A DNA stretch of 64,000 nucleotides from Polynucleobacter sp. JS-Safj-400b-B2 (GTDB lineage: Bacteria; Pseudomonadota; Gammaproteobacteria; Burkholderiales; Burkholderiaceae): the NCBI RefSeq assembly GCF_018881975.1, contig NZ_JACVPJ010000003.1, forward strand, positions 248,001 through 312,000, in the 5' to 3' direction. Below are positions 27,270-35,206 of this stretch, in pieces. Numbering within the stretch: position 1 is the stretch's first letter; each line of letters starts with the position of its first letter. The notes below the pieces were generated by a model, which was given only the letters and a program-made list of their open reading frames with translations, searched no databases and was not told the DNA's origin. Position numbers and translations under genes: made by a program.

Positions 27270-27608
27270 CTAGACTTTTGGAGGTTTATAGATAAAGTTG
27301 ATCATTGGCTGGAGAACCAATAATGAGCCTGTTGAAGGTGGGGCTTGGGTTGAGGCTATCGATAACTCAATACTCAATATTGGAATAACGACTAAGCCTA
27401 AACAGCACTGATAACTATCGCCATGGCAAGGTTGATTGGTATTTGTATCGTGAGAATTGCTCACTACCTCATCACAATGATGGGCTGAGTTATCGGCAAC
27501 AGTAACCTGATGTTGAGCCTGTTCAACCGATAAATCGATAGGCATCACTGCCGCATGAATCAAGCTGGCAAATAGACTAAAGCAAAGGGCGATACATATC
27601 CTTCTCAT
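27270..27608 (-). CDS. Exported Cys/His-containing protein, unknown
   Basis: A 112-residue protein with a signal peptide (about residues 1-19, MRRICIALCFSLFASLIHAA). The mature part contains HHCDEV and QPCHGDSYQCCLGLVV, giving four Cys and several His, and a second hydrophobic stretch around residues 72-95. It resembles small metal-resistance-operon proteins in composition only. It begins 20 bp from terminator copy 8. Confidence 0.5.
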   Translation of the reverse strand: MRRICIALCFSLFASLIHAAVMPIDLSVEQAQHQVTVADNSAHHCDEVVSNSHDTNTNQPCHGDSYQCCLGLVVIPILSIELSIASTQAPPSTGSLLVLQPMINFIYKPPKV

Positions 27609-27633
27609 AATTCCATTCTACGCCCTACAAATG

Positions 27634-27710
27634 AAAAAACCACCCGAAGGTGGTTTTGGTGTTTCTTGGTGGCCCGGGGCGGAATCGAACCAAATCGAGG
27701 ATGTCCAATC
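27634..27710 (-). repeat. tRNA-Phe 3'-end/terminator copy 8
   Basis: Positions 27634-27691 match 29232-29289 of the tRNA-Phe locus except one base in the spacer (G for A). Beyond it a stem AGGAT/ATCCT remains but the loop differs. The DUF1003 stop codon at 27711 directly touches the repeat. Confidence 0.9.
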
Positions 27711-28226
27711 CTATCTTCTATAGCCATCTAATTTCTCGCTCAAAGCCTCAACCGCCTTAGTTAAAGCATAAAGCTCTTTTTCTTTCATCATGTCGATCTT
27801 TTGATGAAGTAATTCGATTTCTAGCTCTGCTTTTACATTGACTTCAAAGTCGTTATTGGCATGTTGCCGATCTATCTCTGAGAGTCTATTCTGACTCATC
27901 ATGATTGCTGGCGCTGTATAAGCCGCTTGAAATGACAGCATTAAATTCAAAAGAATGAAAGGGTATGGATCCCAAACATTGGCACTATTTACAGAGTTAT
28001 AAGAAATCCAACCCAAAATACAAACGCTTTGAATAATGATGAACTTCCAAGAGCCCACCGTTCTTGCTACCGCATCCGATATTTTTTGCCCAACAGTCAA
28101 TGGTCCTATGGGTTGCTCGACATGGGCTGTAATTTGGGTCGGCAGTCCTTGGCGATGCCTTTTTCTGTGGGCACGCAAAGCGTCTAAAACTTGAAGTTCT
28201 TGATTGGTAGGTATGGCTGTAGTCAT
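27711..28226 (-). CDS. DUF1003 membrane protein
   Basis: A 171-residue protein of the DUF1003 family: AVARTVGSWKFIIIQSVCIL begins the first helix, the second helix follows DPYPFILLNLMLSFQAAY, then MMSQNRLSEIDRQHANNDFEVN and a C-terminal coiled coil (about residues 125-168). Function unknown. A single-gene module bounded by tRNA-derived copies 8 and 9. Confidence 0.85.
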   Translation of the reverse strand: MTTAIPTNQELQVLDALRAHRKRHRQGLPTQITAHVEQPIGPLTVGQKISDAVARTVGSWKFIIIQSVCILGWISYNSVNSANVWDPYPFILLNLMLSFQAAYTAPAIMMSQNRLSEIDRQHANNDFEVNVKAELEIELLHQKIDMMKEKELYALTKAVEALSEKLDGYRR

Positions 28227-28268
28227 GGGGCTCTCCTAGTGTGCTTTCTGTACTCTACGCCCATAAAA

Positions 28269-28350
28269 GAAAATAGCCCAACAAGTGGGCTATTGAGATT
28301 CTTGGTGGCCCGGGGCGGAATCGGCCAGGGCCAGGGTTTCGAGATCCTTA
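28269..28350 (-). repeat. tRNA-Phe 3'-end copy 9 with a different terminator
   Basis: Core 28299-28323 is identical to the tRNA-Phe 3' end for 25 nt. The downstream hairpin is not the usual one: ATAGCCCA-ACAAG-TGGGCTAT (28273-28293). On the other side the arm is CCAGGGCC, as in copy 7, followed by a GGGT/ATCC stem. Confidence 0.85.
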
Positions 28351-28356
28351 AAGCTA

Positions 28357-29169
28357 CTAATGGCTATCCTGGCTTGAATGTTGCCCATATAAAACAAGTA
28401 AAGCCGCTACGACTGGAATGGTAGTGGCAAACATAGCTATTCCCGATCCCGCGAGATTAATCGGAGATGGATCAAGCAAAATAGGTCTCAACATCTGTGG
28501 CACTTCAAATATTAGATACAACAAAATGGGTAATAAAAAGAAATTGGGTGTTTTAGGTTTCGATATAAATTCCATTGCCTTAGCACTATTCGCAATCAAC
28601 CCAACTAATGCCGTAAAGAAACTGGTTAACACAAACCAACCAATAAAATTCTGAAGTGGGACACCAAAGTAAGCGCCTCCATTAGGCCAGACCCACAACC
28701 CTCGAACGGTTGATTGAAAGGGGTCATTTGAAAAATCATGAGTAGTCATGGCAAGGGCGGCAAAAATGGCGACGCCTATTAATCTAAGCCCAGTTACCCT
28801 GGTTGATAAACCGCCAATCACTGCCCTACCCATAATGAAGCAGGTATAGCCAAGAGGAAAATAAATCAACATAGCCATTGGCGGCACACCTAGAACTAAG
28901 GGTCCACTGAGACCTTCTGGGTAGTAATAGAGTCCATACAAAAATTGGAAATTAACGCCAAGTACTTCAGTAAAGTAGCCAGTCAACCAGGTGACAAGAA
29001 ATATCTTGATGGTAGTCGGCCGTCCCGCCCACATACTGCAGTGGATTAAACATAAAGCAACCGCCATATTTGAAACGGCATATGTGATTAACGGAGAATG
29101 ATATGAGAACGGATAAAGGCCGGCAATCAAGCAAAGTAATAGCAAGATCCAGCATGTGATTAGCTTCAT
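28357..29169 (-). CDS. Carotenoid biosynthesis-type membrane protein (DUF422/CruF-like)
   Basis: A 270-residue protein with seven to eight helices. The family segments GYFTEVLGVN, YYYPEGLSGP, VLGVPPMAMLIYFPLGY and HDFSNDPF match DUF422 proteins, which include CruF carotenoid hydratases and the bisanhydrobacterioruberin hydratase CruF/CYR group. No other carotenoid genes are visible here, so the substrate is open. It is the module next to the tRNA, hence the most recent in a serial-insertion model. Confidence 0.75.
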   Translation of the reverse strand: MKLITCWILLLLCLIAGLYPFSYHSPLITYAVSNMAVALCLIHCSMWAGRPTTIKIFLVTWLTGYFTEVLGVNFQFLYGLYYYPEGLSGPLVLGVPPMAMLIYFPLGYTCFIMGRAVIGGLSTRVTGLRLIGVAIFAALAMTTHDFSNDPFQSTVRGLWVWPNGGAYFGVPLQNFIGWFVLTSFFTALVGLIANSAKAMEFISKPKTPNFFLLPILLYLIFEVPQMLRPILLDPSPINLAGSGIAMFATTIPVVAALLVLYGQHSSQDSH

Positions 29170-29231
29170 TTGAGACTCCCCATTGATTAGTTACATTTTT
29201 AGCATAGATATATTTCCTAAGGGCCCAAATT

Positions 29232-29255
29232 AAAAAACCACCCGAAGGTGGTTTT
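29232..29255 (-). terminator. tRNA-Phe terminator (parent hairpin)
   Basis: AAAAAACCACC-CGAA-GGTGGTTTT lies 10 nt after the tRNA CCA end. It is the parent form of the hairpins at 16.4, 17.6, 18.2, 19.0, 19.6, 20.3, 25.0 and 27.6 kb. Confidence 0.9.
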
Positions 29256-29264
29256 GGTATTTCT

Positions 29265-29340
29265 TGGTGGCCCGGGGCGGAATCGAACCACCGACACAAG
29301 GATTTTCAATCCTCTGCTCTACCGACTGAGCTACCAGGCC
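29265..29340 (-). tRNA. tRNA-Phe (GAA)
   Basis: A complete 76-nt cloverleaf with encoded CCA. The acceptor stem GGCCTGG pairs with CCGGGCC (one G-T wobble); D arm AGCTCAGTCGGTAGAGC; anticodon stem GAGGA/TCCTT with loop TTGAAAA, giving anticodon GAA; T stem GGTGG/CCGCC with loop TTCGATT; discriminator A. It is the integration target implied by the partial copies to its left. Confidence 0.97.
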
Positions 29341-29350
29341 AAGACTGAGA

Positions 29351-29356
29351 ATTATA
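29351..29356 (-). promoter_or_regulatory. -10 element of tRNA-Phe
   Basis: On the minus strand TATAAT lies 10 bp before the tRNA 5' end, so transcription would begin a few bases before the mature tRNA. The -35 is not clear. Confidence 0.55.
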
Positions 29357-29454
29357 ACGAATTGGCTTGGGGTTTCATGAAATTTCCCTGGAGTGCCCTT
29401 GAATGACTGATTTTTATGAATCCTTCAGGGCGCGCACCCTGATTAAATGGGCTT

Positions 29455-30138
29455 TTAGCCTTCACCCTTATTGCGGGAAGTATCAATTCCCAGAGCCTTC
29501 AGTTTGCGATACAAGTGTGTTCTCTCTAAGCCCGTGTACTCTGAAATCTTGGTCATGCTGCCGCCCATGATTTGCATTTGATGCTCAAAATACGCTTTCT
29601 CAAACAAATCTCTTGCCTCCCTAAGGGGAAGGTCGTAATAGGTTTTTGCAATTCCGCTGATGTGCTCGCCTTCAGCAGGCATATGCGCAGTCTCAACAGC
29701 GGCCTGCTTTGGTGCGGTTATTGCGCTTGAACTTGAATGCACGGCTCGCTCTTGTTCTGGCTCTACATACTTCGGAGAACTCTCTAAAGCCTTGCTTACC
29801 GTCTTCAAAAGTTTTTGTAAGGCAATTGGCTTTTCTAAAAAGTTGAGCGCACCAATACGCGTAGCCTCAACAGCAGTATCAATTGTTGCGTGGCCAGACA
29901 TCATCACTACAGGCATCGTGAGCTGACCTGTGTTGGACCACTCTTTTAATAAAGTAATGCCATCTGTATCAGGCATCCAAATATCTAGCAAAACAAGGTC
30001 GGGGCGCATTTGCTCGCGAATAGTGCGCGCCTGAATGGCGCTCTCTGCAGAGTAGACGGTATGGCCTTCATCAGTGAGGATCTCATTGAGAAGCTCACGA
30101 ATTCCCATCTCGTCATCAACCACCAAAATACTAGCCAT
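29455..30138 (-). CDS. ntrX: Response regulator NtrX-type, lacking the AAA+ domain
   Basis: A 227-residue regulator with a receiver domain (residues 3-118; Asp8, Asp9, phospho-acceptor Asp52, Lys in LEKP) and a C-terminal Fis-type helix-turn-helix (about 185-220, ISEYTGLERTHLYRKLKALG). Full NtrX has an AAA+ sigma-54-activating domain between them; here only a 60-residue linker is present, so it cannot activate sigma-54 polymerase in the usual way. It lies 2 bp after ntrY. Confidence 0.9.
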   Translation of the reverse strand: MASILVVDDEMGIRELLNEILTDEGHTVYSAESAIQARTIREQMRPDLVLLDIWMPDTDGITLLKEWSNTGQLTMPVVMMSGHATIDTAVEATRIGALNFLEKPIALQKLLKTVSKALESSPKYVEPEQERAVHSSSSAITAPKQAAVETAHMPAEGEHISGIAKTYYDLPLREARDLFEKAYFEHQMQIMGGSMTKISEYTGLERTHLYRKLKALGIDTSRNKGEG

Positions 30139-30140
30139 GC

Positions 30141-32444
30141 TTAGACTGCCTCTTTTGCTAGATTCATAAACAATATCGACACTTGCGCACCAATTACTTC
30201 CTCATTCTGCATACGGTTCCGAATTTCAATTCTGGCGGCATGGTCGTCAATGATTTTCTTGACTACTGCCAAACCCAATCCCGTACCCTTACTTTTTGTA
30301 GTTACATAAGGTTCAAATGCCCTTGCCAATATCTTAGCTGGAAATCCAATACCACTATCACTTATTGTTAATCGCACAGCGTTTTGAACTACGCCATTGT
30401 GCTCACCATACGGCACTAACTCGGTTTTAACCTCTACAGGACTGCTAGGACGAGGTCCTTCTAGCGTGGCATCTTGGGCATTTTGTAATAAGTTATGAAT
30501 AACTTGTCTTAGCTGCGTAGGGTCGCCCATGATTTCTGGGCAATTTGGATCTAACTGTGTTTTCAAGGGGCTGCCCTCATAAAGACCCAAAATCTCAGAG
30601 GTAAGTGTATTGATAGAAACTGGTTTTAGTTGTGGTGTTGGCGTCTTCGCAAAATCTCTGAAATCATTCACCATTTCTTTCATGGCTTGCACTTGTCCAA
30701 TAATGGTTTCGGTGCTGCGATTGATCATTTCTTCTTGTTCTGGACTCAACTTGCCTGCAAGCTTATGCTGCAATCTTTCGGCTGAGAGCTGAATTGGCGT
30801 TAAGGGGTTCTTAATTTCATGCGCAAGGCGTCTTGCTACCTCGCTCCAAGCAATTGATCTCTGCGCGCTTACAACGTCTGTAATGTCATCAAAAACGACC
30901 ATGCGCAAATCACCCGTAAGCTCTGTGCCGCGCACAAACAAGGTAACGCCTAATTCGTTTTCAAATTCATTCGTACTATGTAATTGAATTTGTTTTTGCC
31001 ATACCGGCGCAGTGTTTTGCGTAGATTTTTGCTCGCCCTCGCCAACTACTGCAAGCTTCATGGTTGCAAAGCCCTCTCTAATAGCCCCCTCAAATTCCTG
31101 CAATGCAGGGTTGCTACTAAGGGGTTTGCCATCAAGGTGGGTGAGGTCTTGTTTAAAGATTCTGTCTGCACCTGCATTGCTAGATACAACGTTGTAATTT
31201 TTATCAAAAATACATACACCTGCAGTAAGACTTCCCAATACACGCTCTAAGAACGCCTTGGATTCTTGCAAAGATGAACGGGTATCTGCCAACTGCCTAG
31301 TCATGACATTAAATTGCCGCGTAAGCATACCCAGCTCATCGCCAGTATCCAACTCTGGCTTAGGCGACAAATCACCCTGCGCAACTGCCTGGGTACCTCT
31401 TAAAAGCATCAACAGGGGTCGAGCAAGCTGCCTGCCCAGCATGAGGGCCAAAGTAATCGCCACGAATACCGCAAAGAAAAGGGTCAGCGTTAATGTGCCC
31501 ACAAACATCTTACGTAGACCAGTGCGTCCCAAAGCCTTCTCTTGATACTCGCTATATGCAGATTCAACTGCATAGATGTTTTTAGCTAAGGGCGCCGGAA
31601 TGTAACGCACCAGCTGCAAGAAATACTTGTCTTCTACCTCTTTGCCAGAATCTAGTTTGCTATTAATGGGCTTTTTACGAACAATCGGAACAATGGCTCT
31701 AATTCGATAGCCACGCTGCCCGCCATCCATCTCAATTTGATCTAGAAAGGTGACACCCTTCTTCTTAAATGCCTCTGCAACTACCTCGGCACTAGGTGCA
31801 GGGAAGTATTTTTTTGGCTTTACCTCACTGGTTAAGATCAAAGTGCGCTGCATATTAAAAAGGCTGACCTCTTGAATGCCAAATTGATTGCGAATTTTCA
31901 TAACGGTGGCAGCAACCTGCTCAGACGTCGTGCCCGAAGGAGTTTGCACAATCTGTTCGGCAATGAAGTTTCCCTCACCCAAAATCTCTTCTTGGGCCAC
32001 CCGTAAAGTAACGCGCCCCAACTCCAAGCCTGAGTTAAGGGCCGTCTCTACTTTGACGTCAAACCAAGTCTCAATACTGCGAGACACGAACTGTAATGAA
32101 ACGCCATACAAAATTAAACCCGGAACAATTCCAACCAAAGCAAAAATCATGGCTAACTTTGCTATTAAACGCGTACCGAAGTGCCCTCGATACCATCGCA
32201 CGGCAATTACAACCACCAAAATCAAGATAACTAAAGTTAGGCAAATTCCAATCACCACATTTGCGGCGTATAACCAAATAAAGTAATTATCAAAGAATTC
32301 TGTGTTGGATGAGGCAATTGCCAATAGAACTAAAAGCAATAAAGCAAAGGCGCCAATTATTCCGATCGTGACTGGAATAATTTTTTTGCTCCAAGCCTTG
32401 GATGTAAAAAAGCCTGGGTCCAGCATGGCCGCTATCGATATCAT
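30141..32444 (-). CDS. ntrY: Sensor histidine kinase NtrY
   Basis: A 767-residue membrane kinase: two N-terminal helices, a third after about residue 90, an extracytoplasmic region, another helix near 330, HAMP, PAS, then the H-box RRLAHEIKNPLTPIQLS and the ATPase domain with DSGIGFP and GTGLGLAVV. It phosphorylates the adjacent NtrX-type regulator, and in related bacteria the pair answers nitrogen or redox state. The start overlaps the DUF4390 stop by 4 bp (ATGA), indicating coupling. Confidence 0.92.
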   Translation of the reverse strand: MISIAAMLDPGFFTSKAWSKKIIPVTIGIIGAFALLLLVLLAIASSNTEFFDNYFIWLYAANVVIGICLTLVILILVVVIAVRWYRGHFGTRLIAKLAMIFALVGIVPGLILYGVSLQFVSRSIETWFDVKVETALNSGLELGRVTLRVAQEEILGEGNFIAEQIVQTPSGTTSEQVAATVMKIRNQFGIQEVSLFNMQRTLILTSEVKPKKYFPAPSAEVVAEAFKKKGVTFLDQIEMDGGQRGYRIRAIVPIVRKKPINSKLDSGKEVEDKYFLQLVRYIPAPLAKNIYAVESAYSEYQEKALGRTGLRKMFVGTLTLTLFFAVFVAITLALMLGRQLARPLLMLLRGTQAVAQGDLSPKPELDTGDELGMLTRQFNVMTRQLADTRSSLQESKAFLERVLGSLTAGVCIFDKNYNVVSSNAGADRIFKQDLTHLDGKPLSSNPALQEFEGAIREGFATMKLAVVGEGEQKSTQNTAPVWQKQIQLHSTNEFENELGVTLFVRGTELTGDLRMVVFDDITDVVSAQRSIAWSEVARRLAHEIKNPLTPIQLSAERLQHKLAGKLSPEQEEMINRSTETIIGQVQAMKEMVNDFRDFAKTPTPQLKPVSINTLTSEILGLYEGSPLKTQLDPNCPEIMGDPTQLRQVIHNLLQNAQDATLEGPRPSSPVEVKTELVPYGEHNGVVQNAVRLTISDSGIGFPAKILARAFEPYVTTKSKGTGLGLAVVKKIIDDHAARIEIRNRMQNEEVIGAQVSILFMNLAKEAV

Positions 32445-33022
32445 CGCTTGATTAGATTAGGGCCAGTAGAGGAAAATGGAAAACGATACCAATCGCTTGA
32501 AACATTCCAATCGCGATTGTTGAGCGCATTTACTTGGAATGGTTTTGGTAGCTTGCTGAGATCCAGGTTCATGCGCATACTGGCTGTATACGATTTGCTT
32601 GGGTCTAGTTGAGAGCCTTCCATGACTCGCCATCCACCAATACTGCCCACTGCTTGCAATGCCTCAGACATCGTTTTGGCAGAAAAAGTAAATCCTTCTG
32701 AAGCAATCCGATACTGCTGTGTCAGTGGCTGATAAGACAAGCGTGTTTGCCTTTGTACTAAGGCAGGTTTTTCATCAAACCAATACCAGCGCGATCTTGT
32801 TAAATCAAACTCCGTTTGGAAATATAAGACCACACCTTTTTGGACAGCATCCTCCAATCCTGGGGATAACTCAATCTGAAAAGAAGCATTAAGAAGCCAG
32901 TCGCTATCCACCTTCTCTAACTCAAAGGATTTAAGCTTGATGCCTTCTGCACTAACGGTTGTTGAAAAAATACCCAACACCATCAAGAACAAAAAGAGAA
33001 ATTGTTTAATGCTTCGGCTCAT
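32441..33022 (-). CDS. DUF4390 exported protein
   Basis: A 193-residue protein with a signal peptide (about 1-25, ending VSA-EG). The rest is beta-rich and matches DUF4390, a betaproteobacterial family nearly always found between rsmB and ntrY. Function unknown. The order rsmB-DUF4390-ntrY-ntrX is a conserved backbone operon. Confidence 0.85.
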   Translation of the reverse strand: MSRSIKQFLFLFLMVLGIFSTTVSAEGIKLKSFELEKVDSDWLLNASFQIELSPGLEDAVQKGVVLYFQTEFDLTRSRWYWFDEKPALVQRQTRLSYQPLTQQYRIASEGFTFSAKTMSEALQAVGSIGGWRVMEGSQLDPSKSYTASMRMNLDLSKLPKPFQVNALNNRDWNVSSDWYRFPFSSTGPNLIKR

Positions 33023-33025
33023 GGC

Positions 33026-34336
33026 CTATTTTTTCTTAAACAAAGCATAGTAAAAACCGTCATTTAGCTCACCAGGCAAAAGCTGACCTGGAGCGCCTAA
33101 TCGTACCGCATCGGGATGTTGCTCAGCAAACCAGATTGCCTGCTCCTCCCCCTCCTCAGGAAATATTGAACAAGTGACGTATAAAAGATCGCCCCCAACT
33201 TTGAGCATTTTCCATGCTTGCTGCAAAATCGCTCGCTGTCTTTCTTGAAGGGCCTTGATATCTGCTTCGCGCCTGAGAAAAGGAATATCGGGGTGGCGAG
33301 AGACTATTCCAGAGGCTGAACAGGGGGCATCCAGCAGAATTTTGTCAAAAAGAATGCCATCCCACCATGCACCTTTTGAGGCATCTCCGCGCAAAACTTG
33401 TACCTTTTCAGAATGCAAGCGCAGACGATCTAAGTTGCCCCCAATTTTCCCGATCCGCTCGCCATCTAACTCTAGCGCTCTCATTGAACAATCTGCGAGC
33501 TCCAATAGATGCGCTGTTTTTCCACCAGGAGCAGCGCAAGCATCAAGCACCAAGTCTCCCCCCTGAGGGTTTAATAAGACTGCAGCTAGCTGAGCGCCCG
33601 CATCCTGAACAGATACGGCGGCGCTATAAAAACCAGGTAGGTCAGATACGGGCACTGCTTCAGGCAATAAGAGGGCCGAATTTAATTGAATGCCCGCCAA
33701 TTCATCTATTGGCTTAGATGAAATTCCACTCTCAGATAACAGAGATTGATATTGCTCACGAGTGTATTGCGTTTGATTGACGCGCAAAATTAATGGCGCG
33801 CGCTTGGCTTGTTGAAACAAAATCGATTGCCACATCTTGGAATAATTGCGCTTGAGATTTACTCGCCACCAAGCCGGCACATACATTGGGATTGGATCGG
33901 GTGGAAAACGTTTCTCGCCCTCTGGCGGCTGAACCAATAGACTTACCTTGCGCAGAACTGCATTCACTAAACCTTTGGCATACATAGTGGGGTCATATTC
34001 GCCGCATGCCTTCACCGACTGATCAACAATCGTATGCGCTGGATAACCTTTGCCCTCGGTTGTGTCTTGTAAAAATAAAGCAATTGCAACACTTAACAAA
34101 TGATCCACCTCGGGAGGCGGCGTCTTTGGAATAAATTGCTTAATCAACTCATGTGAGCGCACCCATTTGCGAAGAGCATCGAAGGTCAAGCTCTGAACAA
34201 TCGGCCGCTCATGGGCTTCTAGTTGGTCCAAAACTTCCGTGAGCGATCTTCCGCTCATCACCTCGCTAATGGCTTGTGCAGCAATTGTGATTGCTTCAGA
34301 AAGCGGGAGACTGCGTGGTGTTTTTTGATCAGTCAA
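33026..34336 (-). CDS. rsmB: 16S rRNA (cytosine-967-C5) methyltransferase
   Basis: A 436-residue enzyme with an N-terminal NusB-like RNA-binding domain (about 10-150) and a Rossmann SAM-dependent domain. SAM site LDACAAPGGKTAHLLEL, the catalytic Cys pair in LLDAPCSASG and YVTCSIFPEE. It methylates C967 of 16S rRNA. It lies 4 bp from DUF4390 and 2 bp from htpX, so these genes form one long transcript with def and fmt. Confidence 0.95.
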   Translation of the reverse strand: MTDQKTPRSLPLSEAITIAAQAISEVMSGRSLTEVLDQLEAHERPIVQSLTFDALRKWVRSHELIKQFIPKTPPPEVDHLLSVAIALFLQDTTEGKGYPAHTIVDQSVKACGEYDPTMYAKGLVNAVLRKVSLLVQPPEGEKRFPPDPIPMYVPAWWRVNLKRNYSKMWQSILFQQAKRAPLILRVNQTQYTREQYQSLLSESGISSKPIDELAGIQLNSALLLPEAVPVSDLPGFYSAAVSVQDAGAQLAAVLLNPQGGDLVLDACAAPGGKTAHLLELADCSMRALELDGERIGKIGGNLDRLRLHSEKVQVLRGDASKGAWWDGILFDKILLDAPCSASGIVSRHPDIPFLRREADIKALQERQRAILQQAWKMLKVGGDLLYVTCSIFPEEGEEQAIWFAEQHPDAVRLGAPGQLLPGELNDGFYYALFKKK

Positions 34337-34337
34337 A

Positions 34338-35204
34338 TTAATTTGCTCCGGGATAAGTCCCGTTTTTAGCCATACTCATTAAGCGTGCTACGCGCTCTTC
34401 AGTAGGTGGGTGAGTAGAAAAAAGTTGCGCAAGACCGCCGCCACTTAAGGGATTGAGAATCATCATCTGTGCCGTTTCAGGATGTTGTTCAACTGCTTGA
34501 AACGGAATGCCTTGCGCATAGTTATGAATCTTCTCCAATGCATGTGCGAGCGCCTCGGGATCAGCGCTGATTTCTGCACCGCCTCGATCAGCCTCATACT
34601 CTCTTGCACGCGAAATACTCATTTGAATCAAGCTCGCGGCTATCGGCGCCAAAATTGCTACCATCAAGCTAGCAATTGGATTATTGGGGCGACCCTCTGA
34701 ATCTCTCCCGCCAAAGAACATAGCAAAGTTAGCCAATGCCGAAATGGCTCCGGCCATAGTAGCCGCAACAGTCGAAATCAAAATATCACGATGACGAACA
34801 TGCGCTAACTCATGCGCCATTACGCCACGCAATTCACGGTTAGAGAGAATTTTCAGGATACCTGTGGTTGCAGCAACAGAAGCATTATCTGGATTGCGCC
34901 CGGTTGCAAACGCATTAGGAGCATCCTCGTCAATCAGGAATACTTTGGGCATTGGTAGGCCAGCCTTCTCCGATAGCTCTTTAACTAGGCCATAAAACTG
35001 GGGTGCCGATCTTTCGTCAACCTGCTGCGCATTGGTCATTTTTAAGACCATAGTGTCAGAAAACCAATAACTAAAAAAGTTCATGCCAACAGCCATGAGC
35101 AATCCCAGCAACATGCCCTGCTCGCCACCTAACATACCACCAACCACAATAAATAGAGCGGTAATCGCCGCCATCAAAACAGCAGTCTTTGCAAAATTAA
35201 ACAT
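34338..35204 (-). CDS. htpX: Membrane protease HtpX
   Basis: A 288-residue zinc metalloprotease of the inner membrane. The HEXXH site is His131-Glu132...His135 (AHELAHVRH), with the third ligand Glu in [11 protein letters not shown]. Two N-terminal helices and two central helices flank the catalytic region. It degrades damaged membrane proteins together with FtsH. 2-bp gaps on both sides. Confidence 0.95.
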   Translation of the reverse strand: MFNFAKTAVLMAAITALFIVVGGMLGGEQGMLLGLLMAVGMNFFSYWFSDTMVLKMTNAQQVDERSAPQFYGLVKELSEKAGLPMPKVFLIDEDAPNAFATGRNPDNASVAATTGILKILSNRELRGVMAHELAHVRHRDILISTVAATMAGAISALANFAMFFGGRDSEGRPNNPIASLMVAILAPIAASLIQMSISRAREYEADRGGAEISADPEALAHALEKIHNYAQGIPFQAVEQHPETAQMMILNPLSGGGLAQLFSTHPPTEERVARLMSMAKNGTYPGAN

Positions 35205-35206
35205 CT

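Larger units (their letters stand above)
16363..29340. mobile_element. tRNA-Phe-associated modular accessory region (genomic island array)
   Basis: From just after katG to the tRNA-Phe gene, small gene units are separated by copies of the tRNA-Phe 3' end plus its terminator. Nearly all genes share the tRNA's strand, and each unit ends in such a copy. Copies near the tRNA are almost perfect and those near katG are decayed. This is the signature of repeated insertion at a tRNA 3' end. No integrase, transposase or conjugation gene is visible inside, so the agent is unknown. The boundary at katG is set by the most distant recognisable copy. Confidence 0.75.

Noticed and set aside
16363-29340. CRISPR array
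   Set aside because: Repeats recur irregularly every 0.6-6 kb, enclose whole genes and derive from a tRNA; no short regular spacers and no cas genes are seen.
16363-29340. Insertion sequence or transposon
   Set aside because: No transposase frame, no flanking target duplications and no long terminal inverted repeats were found; the palindromes are only 17-20 bp.
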